Source: Neurospora intermedia
Lineage: Eukaryota; Ascomycota; Sordariomycetes; Sordariales; Sordariaceae
Direction: 5' to 3'
Assembly (NCBI GenBank): GCA_037102815.1
Contig: BTPP01000012.1
Span: 558,001 to 622,000 of the forward strand
Length of the DNA: 64,000 nt
Below, in pieces: positions 22,450 through 34,899 of this stretch. Every line of letters starts with the position of its first letter. The first letter of the stretch is position 1. The notes under the pieces were generated by a model. That model did no database searches, was not told the origin of the DNA, and worked only from the letters and a program-made list of their open reading frames with translations. Both the position numbers and the translations under genes were made by a program.

Positions 22450-25400
22450 TACTTCCGGGTACTAATTTTACTTACTTTTCTTATTCTATTAACGTTTTCC
22501 TTAATACTTTCTCTTTTGTAAATTAATTTATAGGTCTATTATTAATTCGAACGTCTTTATATTATCTTTTAAAAAGTTCGAACGCTTTAGTATTTTAAAA
22601 GTCTTTAAGTAAGTATTATAAAGGTTTATAATAGCCTTTGTACTTTATTAATATTATTCTATTACTTAGGGTTCCTCTAATATATAAAATCTCCTTTATA
22701 TAATATTCCTCTTCTCTATTTATAATTACCGACGGTAATTACTCGTTAGCGAGGATTTAGCCGGGTAAAGGGTCTCTAATAGCCTACTAAAATAAATTAA
22801 TGTAAAAAACGTTATAAATATTATTTAGGAGCTCCAAAAACTCTACTATTAATAATAAGAGTATTTTCAAAATAGTATATTTTATATATAATTAGTCTAA
22901 CTTCTTCTTAGGTTTCGGCGAAGTATAATTCTTAAGGTTAAACTATATTTTATTTCCTACTTAGAACCTCTCTGTAGGTTAGTAAAAGCGGTTAGCAAAT
23001 CTCTCTTACTTTTAAACCGCTATAGCTATTATAATTTAGTATAAATTTATAATTTATAATAATTTCTTAATAAATTACTAGGCCCGGATATTAGCGGGGG
23101 TTTAGGAATTTTTAATAATTTCGGAGATTATTAGAACTACTAATTCCGGGTCAAATTTATAAACGGTAAAAAAAGGGGATATATTAATCGAAGTATTAAT
23201 ATAACTATTAATTGTAAATTATACTAACGGGTACTATTTATACTAATTATTTTATACCTAATTAATATATACCTTTAAGAAGGTTTATACCTCCTAATTT
23301 ATTCGTTCTAGACCGCCGTTAGTTTAAAGATAGTAAACGGTATTAAGAAATTATTTAATCCTAAGCAATTCGTATAATCTATTTTAAAACCGCCCGGTCT
23401 AATTAAAGCTCCTATTGCTAATTATAGATTGTAGTTACCCGTAATACTTTATAAAGTAGTTTATAAACCTCTTAATATATACTTTAGCGTTTATTAATAA
23501 TATTAATTTTAATATAACGTTCTTATTAAGGCGGTCCTTAATAATTAATAGGTAAATATTCCCTCTAATTAGTAAAAAATCTATAATAAAATCTATTTAG
23601 ATTTTTCGGAAGAATTAATTTAGTACTAGTATCGATTAGAATAACCCCTTCCTTTAGGTTCTCTAATATTTAATAGAACTATATATATAGTAATTATATA
23701 GGAATTGCTTTATATAAATTCTAAATAGTAATTAATAAAAATAGTAAACGAGAATTATAATAATACCTTCTCTACTAGGATACCCGAATATTTGAAAGTT
23801 ATATATAATCTAAATAATATAAGTATAGAGGGTATTAAACTCCTAATTGGAATTAGACAATTTTATAACTTCTATTTTAATAATTACTAAATACCTAGGG
23901 ATTTAGAACTTTCTTTAGTATTTTAAGTGCCTAAAATTATTAATAGAGTAATTAACAATTTAAACTTTAAATTTAAAAGAGGAAAATAAATCTCTTATAT
24001 TATTTTTTATTGCTTCGAAAATTTATTAATATACAACGTCCCTTCTTATTATAGTATTTTAGAACTATTGTAAATCCGGATCTTTAAAAATTTTTATACC
24101 CTTCCCCCGGGCCGTTCGAAAACCTCGAAGGTTTATTGCCGAAATGCGGATATAATTATATAAAGCGGATTTAAGGATAAATTAGAAGTTTTAAACTTCT
24201 CTATCGTCTTCGGTAGGTCAATCCTAGTCCTTCTGTAATAATATATTTAATATTATTACTTCCTTACTAGGCCGGTACTAGAGTTCGAAGGAGAATTTAG
24301 AGAGGTATTTAGTTTAATAAGCCTATTATTCGGAGAGATACTACCGGGTTATAAAATATTCTAAATTATAATAGTCCGTTAGAATAATAAAATTATTATA
24401 ACTATAGAATTCGGTTTACTATTCCTATAAATAATCGATAATTACTAATATTTTTTTATTATAAATGGGGTAGTTACGCTTAGCCGGCTTTAATTTTTTC
24501 GAGTAGAACGCTACTATACGCTATTAATTATTTATTTCTTAGGTAAAATAGCTTCCGAACGCAAAGCCGCTACAATTGGTCTTAAGGAAGGTCGGATATT
24601 CGGGGTCCTACTTAATTAATATTAATATTCGAATAAATAGTATTTTAAATAATTGGAAGGTTTCTTTATATACTACTAACTATTTAAATGGAACCCCCTT
24701 ACTAGTTAGTATTATAAGTAGTGTAATTATTATAGTAAATTTTAAAATAAATATCCGGTAGTAATTTATAAATCCTAAGAAGCTCCGGACTCCTTTCTAT
24801 AATACTAAAGTAATTTACTCTAAAATAGCCTTAATTTTCTCGAAGTCTATTTAAATGCTTACGCCGGCGTAAATAATAAACCTTAAATATTTAACTTTCT
24901 TAACGGTAAATTCGTACTTGTCCGGGTCTAAATAAAGTTTAGTATTTCGGAGGCGCTCGAATACTATACGGACCTTTTATATATAATTTTCTCCAAATCC
25001 GTCTATAAAAATGAATATATTATTTATATACGCTAAGTAGAAGTTATTAAAAAATTCCTATAATATTTAGTTAATATATTGTTAAAAGGTAATTAGAATG
25101 CTATATAGCCTAAAGGGGACTACTAATTATTCGAATAGGCCGTAGTAGGTTTAAAATACCGTTTTATACTCTTCTCCCTCCGCTATCCGGATTTTATAGA
25201 AGGCTTATACTATATTTACCTTAAAGAACTACTTTATTTCTTTAAATATTTAGAATATTTTTCGAATAAGCAGTAGAGGATATTAATTTATTCGAATAAT
25301 TATATTAAAGGTCCGGTAATTATAATAAAAGCGAAGGCTTCTATCTAATTTCCAAATAAAGAGGATAAATATTCTAGTAATTAAATTATTAGCCTAGATA

Positions 25401-26111
25401 AAACTTTTATTTATTAAATTCTAAAGGGTTTTTTTAAATACTAAGAATTCTTTTTAAAATATATTATATAGTAGGCCGAAGGGAAGCGGAAGGTTTCTAC
25501 TATCCGGCCCCTTTTTCAATTCGATTTTTAAGTCGATTCTAAGCTTATATTCATTAAAATAGTCGGCTTCCTACTTCCTAAAAAGGGGAATAAAGTCCTA
25601 GAAATCCTTAGGGATAATTTGTTAGAATTCTTTATTAGTCCGGACTCTTTTAGGCGCTAGAGCTTTTTTAATATCCTCTAGCCGAACGGCGAATATAGAG
25701 GTTTTTATAGTAACCCGGCCTTCTATTTTACTTATACGGCGGATATAGCCGATAAAGGTAGTAGTAAGAACGTATGCTACTCCCTAGAATTCCTTAAGGA
25801 ATAGGGTCTTAGGTTTAAAATTATTAATATAATTTACTTAGGATTAGGTAATATTATACTAAAACCGCTTTTCGTAGGGAATTAAATAAATTTAATTAAT
25901 TATTAATTATAATTTCCTAAAAATAATAGGGTACTTAAACTTTAGTACTATATATATATAAATTAGTAAAATACGGCCTTAAAGCTCTGTAAAGAAATAT
26001 ATAATGCTTTAGATAGAAGCGCCCTCTATAATTACTATAGTACCTCGGATTTGCCGGGCCGGGATTAGAATAACGGAGATTTGGAGATCCTAAATAATAT
26101 TTTTACTAATA
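22450..26111 (-). pseudogene. Element A pol (RT, RNase H, integrase), RIP-decayed
   Basis: Read on the - strand, RT includes AFYKIRIAEGEEYKTVF near 25,200 (usual form A.N.IRI.EGDEWKTAF), then PFRLYSILITFQ, and the active site AYINNIFIF, in which both Asp codons of YIDD have become AAT (25,019-25,030). RNase H and an integrase-like region follow to about 22,450. Element C inserted near the start of this block (TSD gtaat at 26,112-26,116). Confidence 0.7.
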
Positions 26112-26116
26112 GTAAT

Positions 26117-26392
26117 TGTAAAAGCGTGATCCTACGAGAGATAAACTGCAAGGCTAGAAGCTATAAATTAAAGTAATATTAAGTGTAAGGAGGAGAAGGA
26201 AGCTAGTAAACGAGGGTATTGCGGTTTTAGGTATATAAGCCAATATTGCCGCTCGTTGCCGCCTTCCTAATCCGTCTATTTTATTAATAAGAGGATAAAT
26301 CTTATTCTATCCGGTGTACTATAGCTCCCTCTATTGGGCTCCCCTAGCCTAGTACCTAATCCTTTGGGAATTTATCTAGCTATGTTATAATA
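26117..26392 (-). repeat. LTR of element C (left copy; 3' LTR)
   Basis: 276 bp, gapless partner of 44,890-45,165; differences are transitions, with more T/A in this copy. Starts tgtaaaagcg on the + strand. Confidence 0.9.
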
Positions 26393-26799
26393 TTACCCCC
26401 CCTTCAGAAAGAAGGTTTAGCCTTAGAGCCGAAAAGAAAGAGAAGAATAAATTCGTATAAGCGTATATAGGATAATTAATTATTACTAATTATATAAGAA
26501 ATTATTGTAATGGTTAATTTAATTTATTGTATTGCAATAGAAAGAAGGAAAGGACGAAAAATATTATACTAAGTATTGCGATTATATAGGTTAATTTAGT
26601 TGTCGTATGCGGAATAAGAGAATATTCGGTTTTGAAACCTTTTTTAAAAAAAAAATTACCCTTAGCCGGACTTAAATAGGTACGTTTTGGGTAGAGGATA
26701 AATATATTAAGTTAGTACGACGAATATTGTAGGCTATTATTCTACGCTATTGTACTATATACTATTCCGATACCTATTATTCTTTATTTAAGAATTTTT

Positions 26800-29700
26800 C
26801 TCCTATATTCCCCCTATTTATTTTTTTCTTGCCCGGTGTATTTTGCTTCTTAGTGATTCTTCGATTGTTTTATTATTATTTATATATTTCTTTACAATTG
26901 TATTGTTCTTTATCGCCCTCTTCTATATTTATAGCCTCTTTGGCGGCCCCGGTTTGTTTGGGTTATTATTATGGAACTCTTTTAATTTAATTAGTATATT
27001 TTTAAAATTCTCTATTAATTACTATTTTAGGTTTGGATTCTAACTTTTCTATTTTATTTAATAATATAATTGTCCGTTATTTAATTTAAAGGATAATATT
27101 TCTTCTACTTCCTATTCTTTAGCTTTATTTCTATTTCCTTTTAATACTACGCTTTCGGGGTTATTATTCGCTTATTCGGGTAAGGGATTGTCCGGGTCTT
27201 TCTTTAATTAATTTATATAGTAGACCTTTACCCCTTTTTATATTTTTGGAAGTTCTAATTCGTAGGATACGTCCTTTATAAATATAATCTAGTATAGTAT
27301 TTTTATTAGAGGGAAGTCGAATTTATTATTTTTCCTATTTATTAATTAACCCTTTTTAATAATAAATATTCTATCGCCGACCTTAAAATCCGGTACCCTC
27401 CTATATTTATTGGCCTAAACTGCCTACTTTTCCTATATGCAGTTAATAGCTCCTTTTACTTATTTATAATACTTTTTAATATTATTTATTATATTTTTTA
27501 CTTGTATTTTTATAAATCTCTCTCTTCCTACTACCCTTACTTTAAGGCTTCCTTATTTCTAATTTGTAGGGAGATTTCTAAGGAAGTTAAAAATTATTTT
27601 ATAAGGTATTAAATTATTTAAATTCTCGTATAGTAGAATTATTTAAACTATATTTAACGCCGGTATCGCTATTACCTAATTATTTTAATTATAATTAATA
27701 AAGGGTTTTAATTATTAATTAATATATTAATTTATAATTTCTATTTATCCGGCTATTTGGGAATGCCCTAAAGAGTTTAGTTTTTATTATATACCTAATA
27801 ATTTCGATATTTCTTAGATAAGGGTTAATATAAATTAAAAGCTTCAATTATTAATTATATTTCGTAGTAAATTGTAAATTCGGTATAGGCTATTATAGTA
27901 CATCCTTACTACTTCCTTAATTATAATTAAATCTTTATATAATATATATTATAAGAGCTTTAAAAACCGGTCTACTATAATTAGTAAATTATTATATCCT
28001 ATCTCCTTATTCTCTAATATTAATTTAAAATTTACTATTATAAAATATTAGGTCCGATAATTAGGGTCTAACGCTTATAAGTACAATAGGCCCGGGGTTT
28101 TATCCTTTAATATTTTAAAAGCTTTATATATTTAATAATTATTAATATATCGATCTACGTCTAATATTATCCCTGGCTACTAATACTATTGCGTAATAAG
28201 TTTGCGGGTTTTATTACGTCCTTAGTGAGTAGTAAGGATTGTATTGTAGTTTTTTCGAATTATCTTCGTTCGTAGTTTATTTTCTTTTACTACTACTAGC
28301 TTCCTATTATATAATAATAGGTTATAATATATAAATAGATATAAGTTTTCTATAGTTTCCGCCTTTGCGTAGTAAATTATTAGGGTTTTACTTTCCCGAT
28401 TTGTTTGTAGGATTTAGTTTACTAGGAAAAGCCCGGATTCAACTGCTTTAATATTTAGTAATTCGGAGTTCGTTTTAAAAATTATGTTTAATTCCGCTTG
28501 TAGGGTAATTATTTTATCTCTTACGTAGATGAAGCCTCTTTTGTAAGGCTTTAGAAAGTATAGGGTTCGTTAGTCGTTTCTTTTAATTATTATTATTTTA
28601 ATATCTTCGGATTTTTGTAATAGGGTATTAATTATTATATTATCTTTCTTTAGTTTATATTTTATAAGAAAGTTGTAATTTAATAATAATTTTAACTAAT
28701 TAGCCTATTTTAAATTTAATAATCTTTTAGTTGAGAAGTATTCTAATATTTGGTAGTTGGTAACGATTATAAATTATTGCCCGCCTATTAATTCTAATCG
28801 CTAGATTTTAATTACTTTAATAACGGCTAGTAGTTCTTTATTATAAATAGGATAATTTAATTCTGCGGGTTCTATCGTTTTTAAATAGAATGCTACTGGG
28901 TGCTAATCTTCGTCCTTTAATCGTTAAAATAGTATTCCTACGTAAACCCTATCGGAAATATCGGTTTTAATATGTGTCTCCCGTTCGTAGGAATAGTAAA
29001 TTAGAATAGGGGCCTTTATTAGGGAGTCTTTTAATTATTAAAAGGCTTCCTAGTATTTTATAGTTTATTGAAAGGCTTTATCCTTCCTTATTAATACTAT
29101 TAATAATTGGGCTATGCAGCTAAAATTGTAAATAAACTTTCGGTAGAAATTGTAAAAGCTTAGAAAGGCTTGTACTTCCTTTAGATTTCGGGGTACCGGT
29201 TAGCTTTCTACTATATTGAGCTTTTTAGGGTCGATTAAAATACTATCTATTCCGATAATAAAATTTAGAAATTTGGTCCTTATAATATAAAACTCGTATT
29301 TATTAATATCCGTTTGTAATCTAATAGTTCTTAGTCGATTTAGTACTTCTTTAACGTACTTCCGATAATTTTCTAAATTATTAGAGAAAATTAGGATATT
29401 ATTAATATATACGCTACTAAAATATTGGTAATTTATTAGAGCGTTATTTATTAGGCGTTAGAATAATAAAGGGCTTCTATAAAGTCCGAATAGTAATACT
29501 TTATATTTATAGGCGTTAAACCCAGTACGGAAGGTCGTTAAATCCTTATATTTTAGTACTATTCTAATTCTATAGAAGGTTTACTTAATATCGATCTTTA
29601 TAAAGACCTTCGCTTAGTTAATTCGAATTAGGGTTTTTTCGATTAATAGTAGGGGATAGTAGTCCTTCTTTAAAATAGCGTTTAATTTCCAGTAGTTAAC

Positions 29701-31060
29701 GCAAAACTTAAAATTATTATTTTCTTTTAGGACGAATAAGACCGGTGTAGCCTAAGGAGTAGAATTAGCTTTTATAAATCCCTTTTAAAGGTTTTCTATA
29801 ATATATTGTTTATATTCCTTGAATTTATAGAGTATTATTCGATATAACGGGTTAATACCTAATTTATTAGGCTTATAACCTTCCTCTAGCTCGATCTTAT
29901 AATTTATAATAGTATATTTAGGGAGGGTATCCGATTCTACCTTACTAAATACCTCTAATTCCTCCGGGGAGTAGTAGTCTATAGGGACCCTTTAGAGTAC
30001 TAAATTTCAATATTCTTCCTTATCCTTTAATAATATTAAAATTTATTTAAAGGAATTAATAATCTTATTAATTTCGTAGAAACTCGTAATTATTAATTTA
30101 GCCTTCTTCTTCTTAATATAATAATCAAAAGTAGTTGCGTTTATTAAAACTAAATTTATAGGGTGTTTCTTAGTTTATCCCTACTATTTTTCGAATTAGT
30201 ACGGCCTTCTCTTATTTTTTAAAGGGAAGGTAATTCCTTCTATTTTCTTTTCGAATACTTTATAGTCCTCTTTTGGGGGTTCTTCTAATTTTAAATATAA
30301 TATTCTATCTATAGCAATTAATTCGCGGGTGGAATAGGAGGATAATAAAGATCGTCCTAGTTTCGTTTAATGGATATTAGTAGGCCGCCAATTAAGAGGT
30401 AGTTCTTTATCGTCTTCTTCTTTGGGTATAATTCTTTAATTTATTAGTTTCGTTTCTAATTTTTAAATTTTAGTTTTAATAGCCCGACTATTTCGTATCC
30501 TTTAATCTTTATATTATATCGTTTTATCCCTCTTTTTTACATTTTCCTTAAACGAGGGATCTTTAATTTTCTTGTTTAGTTTACTTACTTTAATATTAAT
30601 TATTTCTAGTATTAAAATAGCGTTTTTCTAGAATAATAATTTCTCTTAAATATAATTTAGAAGTACTTTATTCGTATCTAACTATATTTTTCTAATAATT
30701 ATATTGCGCTTTATATTAGATAGTACTATTAGCTATTAGTTATTAAATTGAAAACCCTATATTCTTAAATATCCTTTTAGGGCCGCCTTAATTAAATTTA
30801 GTTAGGCCTTTTTATATAGGGTAATATAACTAGGTTTAAAATTATTATATTAATCTAATTATAAATACTTCTTTAATTTATTAGCGAAGGTTTTATTTAC
30901 AATTAGGTATATATCTATTCCGGTATTAATAAGTATATTATTTATATAAAAGGATAATTTATTGTTAGTTATAGTATATTTTATAAGAAAAGATTATCCT
31001 CCTCTTAAATATTTCCTCAAATTAAAGTTAGAATAGATTCTATTTATTTATTAAATTTCG
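26800..31060 (-). pseudogene. Element C pol (protease, RT, RNase H, integrase), RIP-decayed
   Basis: On the - strand a protease-like ILINTGIDIYL at about 30,960-30,990 corresponds to an aspartic protease 'IDTG' with Asp changed to Asn. RT follows with KIDIKQTFYRIRI-like sequence (one stop at the Gln), PFGL-like YKVLLFGLYRSP, and VYINNILIFS, where YIDD is YINN (29,398-29,409). Integrase would lie at about 26,900-28,300. RT resembles Ty3/gypsy elements (TFYRIRI, FGL..AP.TFQ, YIDDILIFS). Confidence 0.7.
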
Positions 31061-31069
31061 CTATTTATA

Positions 31070-31370
31070 TTTGAAACGCCCATGCCCTCACGAGAAGGCG
31101 ATGTCCGGGGCCCAAAAGTGTCATAGCTATCGAAGACCCTACACTAGAGGTCGTAGTACCATAGGCCCTACATCGTCGCGAGGAAGGCGCGGCGGTTCTG
31201 TCTATAATAGGCCAGAATACAGAAAATTACCCGTCTTAGCACGTCTTAGCAGTCCGAAATAGGCAACTCTTAGCGCCAAGCAGGACACAGTTTCGATAGC
31301 ACATACAAACAGTACTACATCTAACATATTCAGACAACCATATCTCCATATCAACTACATACATTAAAAT
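31070..31370. other. GC-rich, little-RIPed block at the left edge of the Helitron
   Basis: In contrast to its surroundings this block has many CpA and TpG dinucleotides and GC-rich words (ggcgatgtccggggccc). It has no recognisable gene; a 63-codon frame begins at 31,071 but shows no family. The 12-mer cccgtcttagca occurs here (31,230-31,241) and again near the right edge (41,946-41,957). Confidence 0.5.
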
Positions 31371-31540
31371 ATAAAAAGTACTATTAGATAGAGTTTAATT
31401 AACTATATATACTATATTATTTGTATTAAAATATAGTATAAAATGCAATATACGTAGTATTACAAATAAAATCTTATTAAAATAGTTGCGCGATCGTTTT
31501 ACAACTCTAATACAACCGTAGCGCAAGCTCCCAGCTATTT

Positions 31541-31616
31541 AGTACTCCCGGCAAATCTAATACTCCCGCTAAGCGGAAGTTTAGCTAATACTCCCGGTAT
31601 TTCTACTACTCCCAGT
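31541..31616. repeat. Degenerate tandem 'tACTCCCgg' motif
   Basis: The word tactccc with following gg/gc/ag recurs four times, starting at about 31,543, 31,561, 31,588 and 31,607, at spacings of 18-27 bases. It lies in the non-coding 5' part of the Helitron. Confidence 0.55.
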
Positions 31617-31619
31617 AAA

Positions 31620-32229
31620 TCGGTATACCGGTACTACTATTTACATTATCATTAAATCTACTACTTTCAATTAATACTAATACTCTTTTATCAATACTAA
31701 TACTCTTTTATTATTGTAACTATCGTATAATACTAGGAATTATCTAGAATTATTAATATTTATTAATTTAAAGCCTTTAAACGACTGTACGACTGCGAAA
31801 TTGTTTATACGACTATCGGTAGAGTATATTCAATCGCCGCGCCTATTACTTCCTTATTTGTAGGCCCTACTAAAGAAAGTACAATACTATTAAACGACCG
31901 CTATTCTAAATTATTCTACTACCTTCTACCAACTTTAACCTTCTACCTTCTATTTTTTAATATTAATAAAGTAATTACAATACTATTTATTCATCGACCT
32001 TACTAAAAACCCGACTATTAATTAAACCGGCGGAAATTTTTAGTATTTATTAGTTCCCTCCTAGAAGGGTATAAAAAATTAGCTCCCCCCGCCTTTCGAT
32101 TCTCAAACTCTCTCCTCTTTAATATAATATAACTAACATTTTATATCTAAAATCAACCTTAATACTTGATTTCAGATATTTTTTACTTTCGAAACAGTCT
32201 TAATTTCAATACTATTCCGTAGTAGCTTA
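31620..32229. other. Helitron 5' non-coding sequence
   Basis: AT-rich and partly RIP-mutated, without a recognisable frame or RNA. Confidence 0.3.
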
Positions 32230-32343
32230 GGTTTGACTATTCGTCTATCGAAAACCGGCCGTTCTTCTAAATTAGTAGCGAATTTAGGCTTAACTATTTA
32301 TCTATTAATAATCGGCCGCTCTTCTAAAGTAGCTACTCGCTAC
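32230..32343. repeat. 57-bp imperfect tandem duplication
   Basis: Two units of 57 bases start at 32,230 (ggtttgactattcg) and 32,287 (ggcttaactatttat) and share the core cggccg(t/c)tcttctaaa. Many of the differences look like transitions. Confidence 0.65.
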
Positions 32344-32522
32344 TAAAACCAAACGCCGTACGAACGGTCTAAAACCGGGTTAGTTTACTTCCTCGTATCT
32401 CCCCTCCTTCCTTCTACTATTAATATTACTATAGTAAAGTATATTAGTATTTTTCATTGCCCAGCAAAATATATCGGTTATTAAATAGAATTGAAAAGGT
32501 ATATAAATATTTATTAGTAAAT

Positions 32523-32537
32523 CCCCCCCCCCCCCCC
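32523..32537. repeat. C15 homopolymer
   Basis: Fifteen consecutive C in otherwise AT-rich sequence. CpC is a poor RIP target, so C runs can persist. Confidence 0.9.
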
Positions 32538-32839
32538 TTCTCCTTTCTCTTAGATACCTATTTAACTATTTACTAATATTTAGCTTATATAAATTCTTTA
32601 ACCTAGTATTATTATACTATCCTTCCTAATATTAATATCCGATATCGCTACTATCCTATATTACCCTACGGGGCACCCAATTAGCAATACGTAGATTGCC
32701 GGGGCGAAGTTGGAAGGGCGAAGTTATCGATTTAACTTACCTTCGGAATTAAATTATTAATATAGACTAAGATGATAATTATAAGAATAATTGGATTAGA
32801 GTAATAAGATTAACAATTCTTATTAGAATTAAAATTCGT

Positions 32840-33060
32840 ACTTAAAGTTAAATATTTTATTTTTTTATCTTTTAGTCTTTTAGTCTTTCTATTTTTTAGT
32901 CTTTTAATCAATTAATTATCCTATTAAATAATTTAATCTTTCAATCTTTTAATCTTTTAGTCTTTTAGTCTTTTAATTAATTAATTATTTATTAATTAGT
33001 TATCTGTCAAATAATTTAGTTTTTTAATTATTTAATTAATTAATTAAGTATTTATTTAAA
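32840..33060. repeat. Low-complexity 'ttttagtc' / 'ttaattaa' tract
   Basis: Many near-copies of cttttagt and tctttcaatctttt alternate with palindromic ttaattaatta words. It is non-coding and lies upstream of the Helitron protein. Confidence 0.6.
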
Positions 33061-34899
33061 ATAGAATTCAATCCTAATTAAGAGTTTTATAGTAGTTAAT
33101 AGCCGCTTCCCGGTAATTAAGAGTAGAGTTAAACTCGCTAATATACTAATTGCAATAAAAAAAAACTAATATTAATATTTATTAGGAAAAATAATCTAAA
33201 CCTTCTTATAATTACTTATAACGTTTACTATAATAAATATATTTTAATAAATTATTTTTCCCCTTTATTATTATTACTACCTAATCTATTATTTCCCTTC
33301 CTATTAGCCAATTAATCAACCGGTATTGTCTATTTAACGGTAAATCCTTCAAAATACGTAAATTTTATCAATAGAATTCTAATATACCGTATTGTTTTAC
33401 TATTTGCGGGTAAATAGGATACCTACTTGTAGGTAATATTATAATCCGAGCTACGGGGGGTTGCGGGTATGATTTAAACAATACTAGTTAGTTGGCTATT
33501 AATAATAGGCTGTATTTTAAATAATTAACTTTTTACCTCTTTATAAAATCGATTTTAACAACGTCGAATAGTATCGAACTTATAATCCGCCGCTAATCCT
33601 AATACCGGTAATCCTAATATTAACAATCCTACTATCCCTAATCCCTCTACCGGTAATAAATAAAGTCTCGAAGCCGTTTTAATATTATTATTGGAAAATA
33701 CCCGTACTTAACCCTACAATAGGAGACTTGTACTTTTAGAAATTATAGAGTATTTTAATAATACCCCTCGCTAATAAATTTAGGAGAATCTACCCCCTTA
33801 GTAAATCGAGTAACCTATATAGCTTTAATAATTATAACCCCCGGTATTTTAATGTTTGAATCCCCGTTAACGTTTTAATAGCGAAGATATTAATATTTCT
33901 ATATAAGAGTTATTAGACTTTGAACGGTAGTAATAGTAGTAAGGGGAATTCGGACTTTATATAGTTATACGTTAAAAATTTAAGGCTAAATAGCAATAGT
34001 AATTATAGTAGCTATAGTAAGTATTATAATTATAGTAACCCCCCTAACTATAAATCTAATAACTTTAATATTAATAGATAGTCTAACCTTAGCCAACTTA
34101 GAAAGCTAATCTAAAATAGCCTATTAATTATTCAATTTAATCTTTATAACTTTAATAGGTTAATACCCAATCTTCTACTACCAGTACTTTACGCTTTAAA
34201 ACTTATACTCCCCAATACTAATCTATTAAATTCAAAGCTAATATTATTCAGTAAAATACCTAATATAAAATAGGTAAGCTATATTTATAAGATAACGAAG
34301 AGACTATTTAAGCCCGCCGGGAGAGAGATTGGATTTAACGTAATTATCGCTATCGTAAACGTAATTAAAAATAAAATATTATACCTATTCCCTTATTAAC
34401 TATATTAATTACCTAATAACATTCTAATTTAAAATCGGGTACTAGTAAACCGGACTCTATTCGATTTATATATTACCGCTATTATCTTATATTTCTAATC
34501 GCCGACCGCAACCCTACTATAGGTTTTTATTAATTTTATAATAGCGATAATCGCTTTACTTACCCAATTTATTATATTATTTAACTTATTATAAACCGGA
34601 ACCTAACTATAGGCAACTATATTATATATAATAATAACTAGCGATTTATCTATCCGAATTATCAATACTCTTAATATAATAACGAATACAATTCTATTAC
34701 TAGTAACTATATGCTTTATTAATTATCTATGTAATATAATCTTAATTCCTAGCGTAAAGTTTATTTTATTTGTAATAGTATTGCTAACCGTTTAAATTAT
34801 ATAATTTATAATTTCTTAAAACGGGACTATTATCTATTATACTTAGGAAGAGCTAGAAATAATAGCCGGCTAGCTATATTAAGCCCGCTTAGTCCTAAT

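Noticed and set aside
26843-27043. Hydrophobic 66-codon + strand frame
   Set aside because: It lies antisense to element C's pol; T-rich RIPed DNA imitates membrane proteins.
31541-33060. CRISPR-like array
   Set aside because: Repeats are short, degenerate and irregularly spaced, and the host is a fungus.
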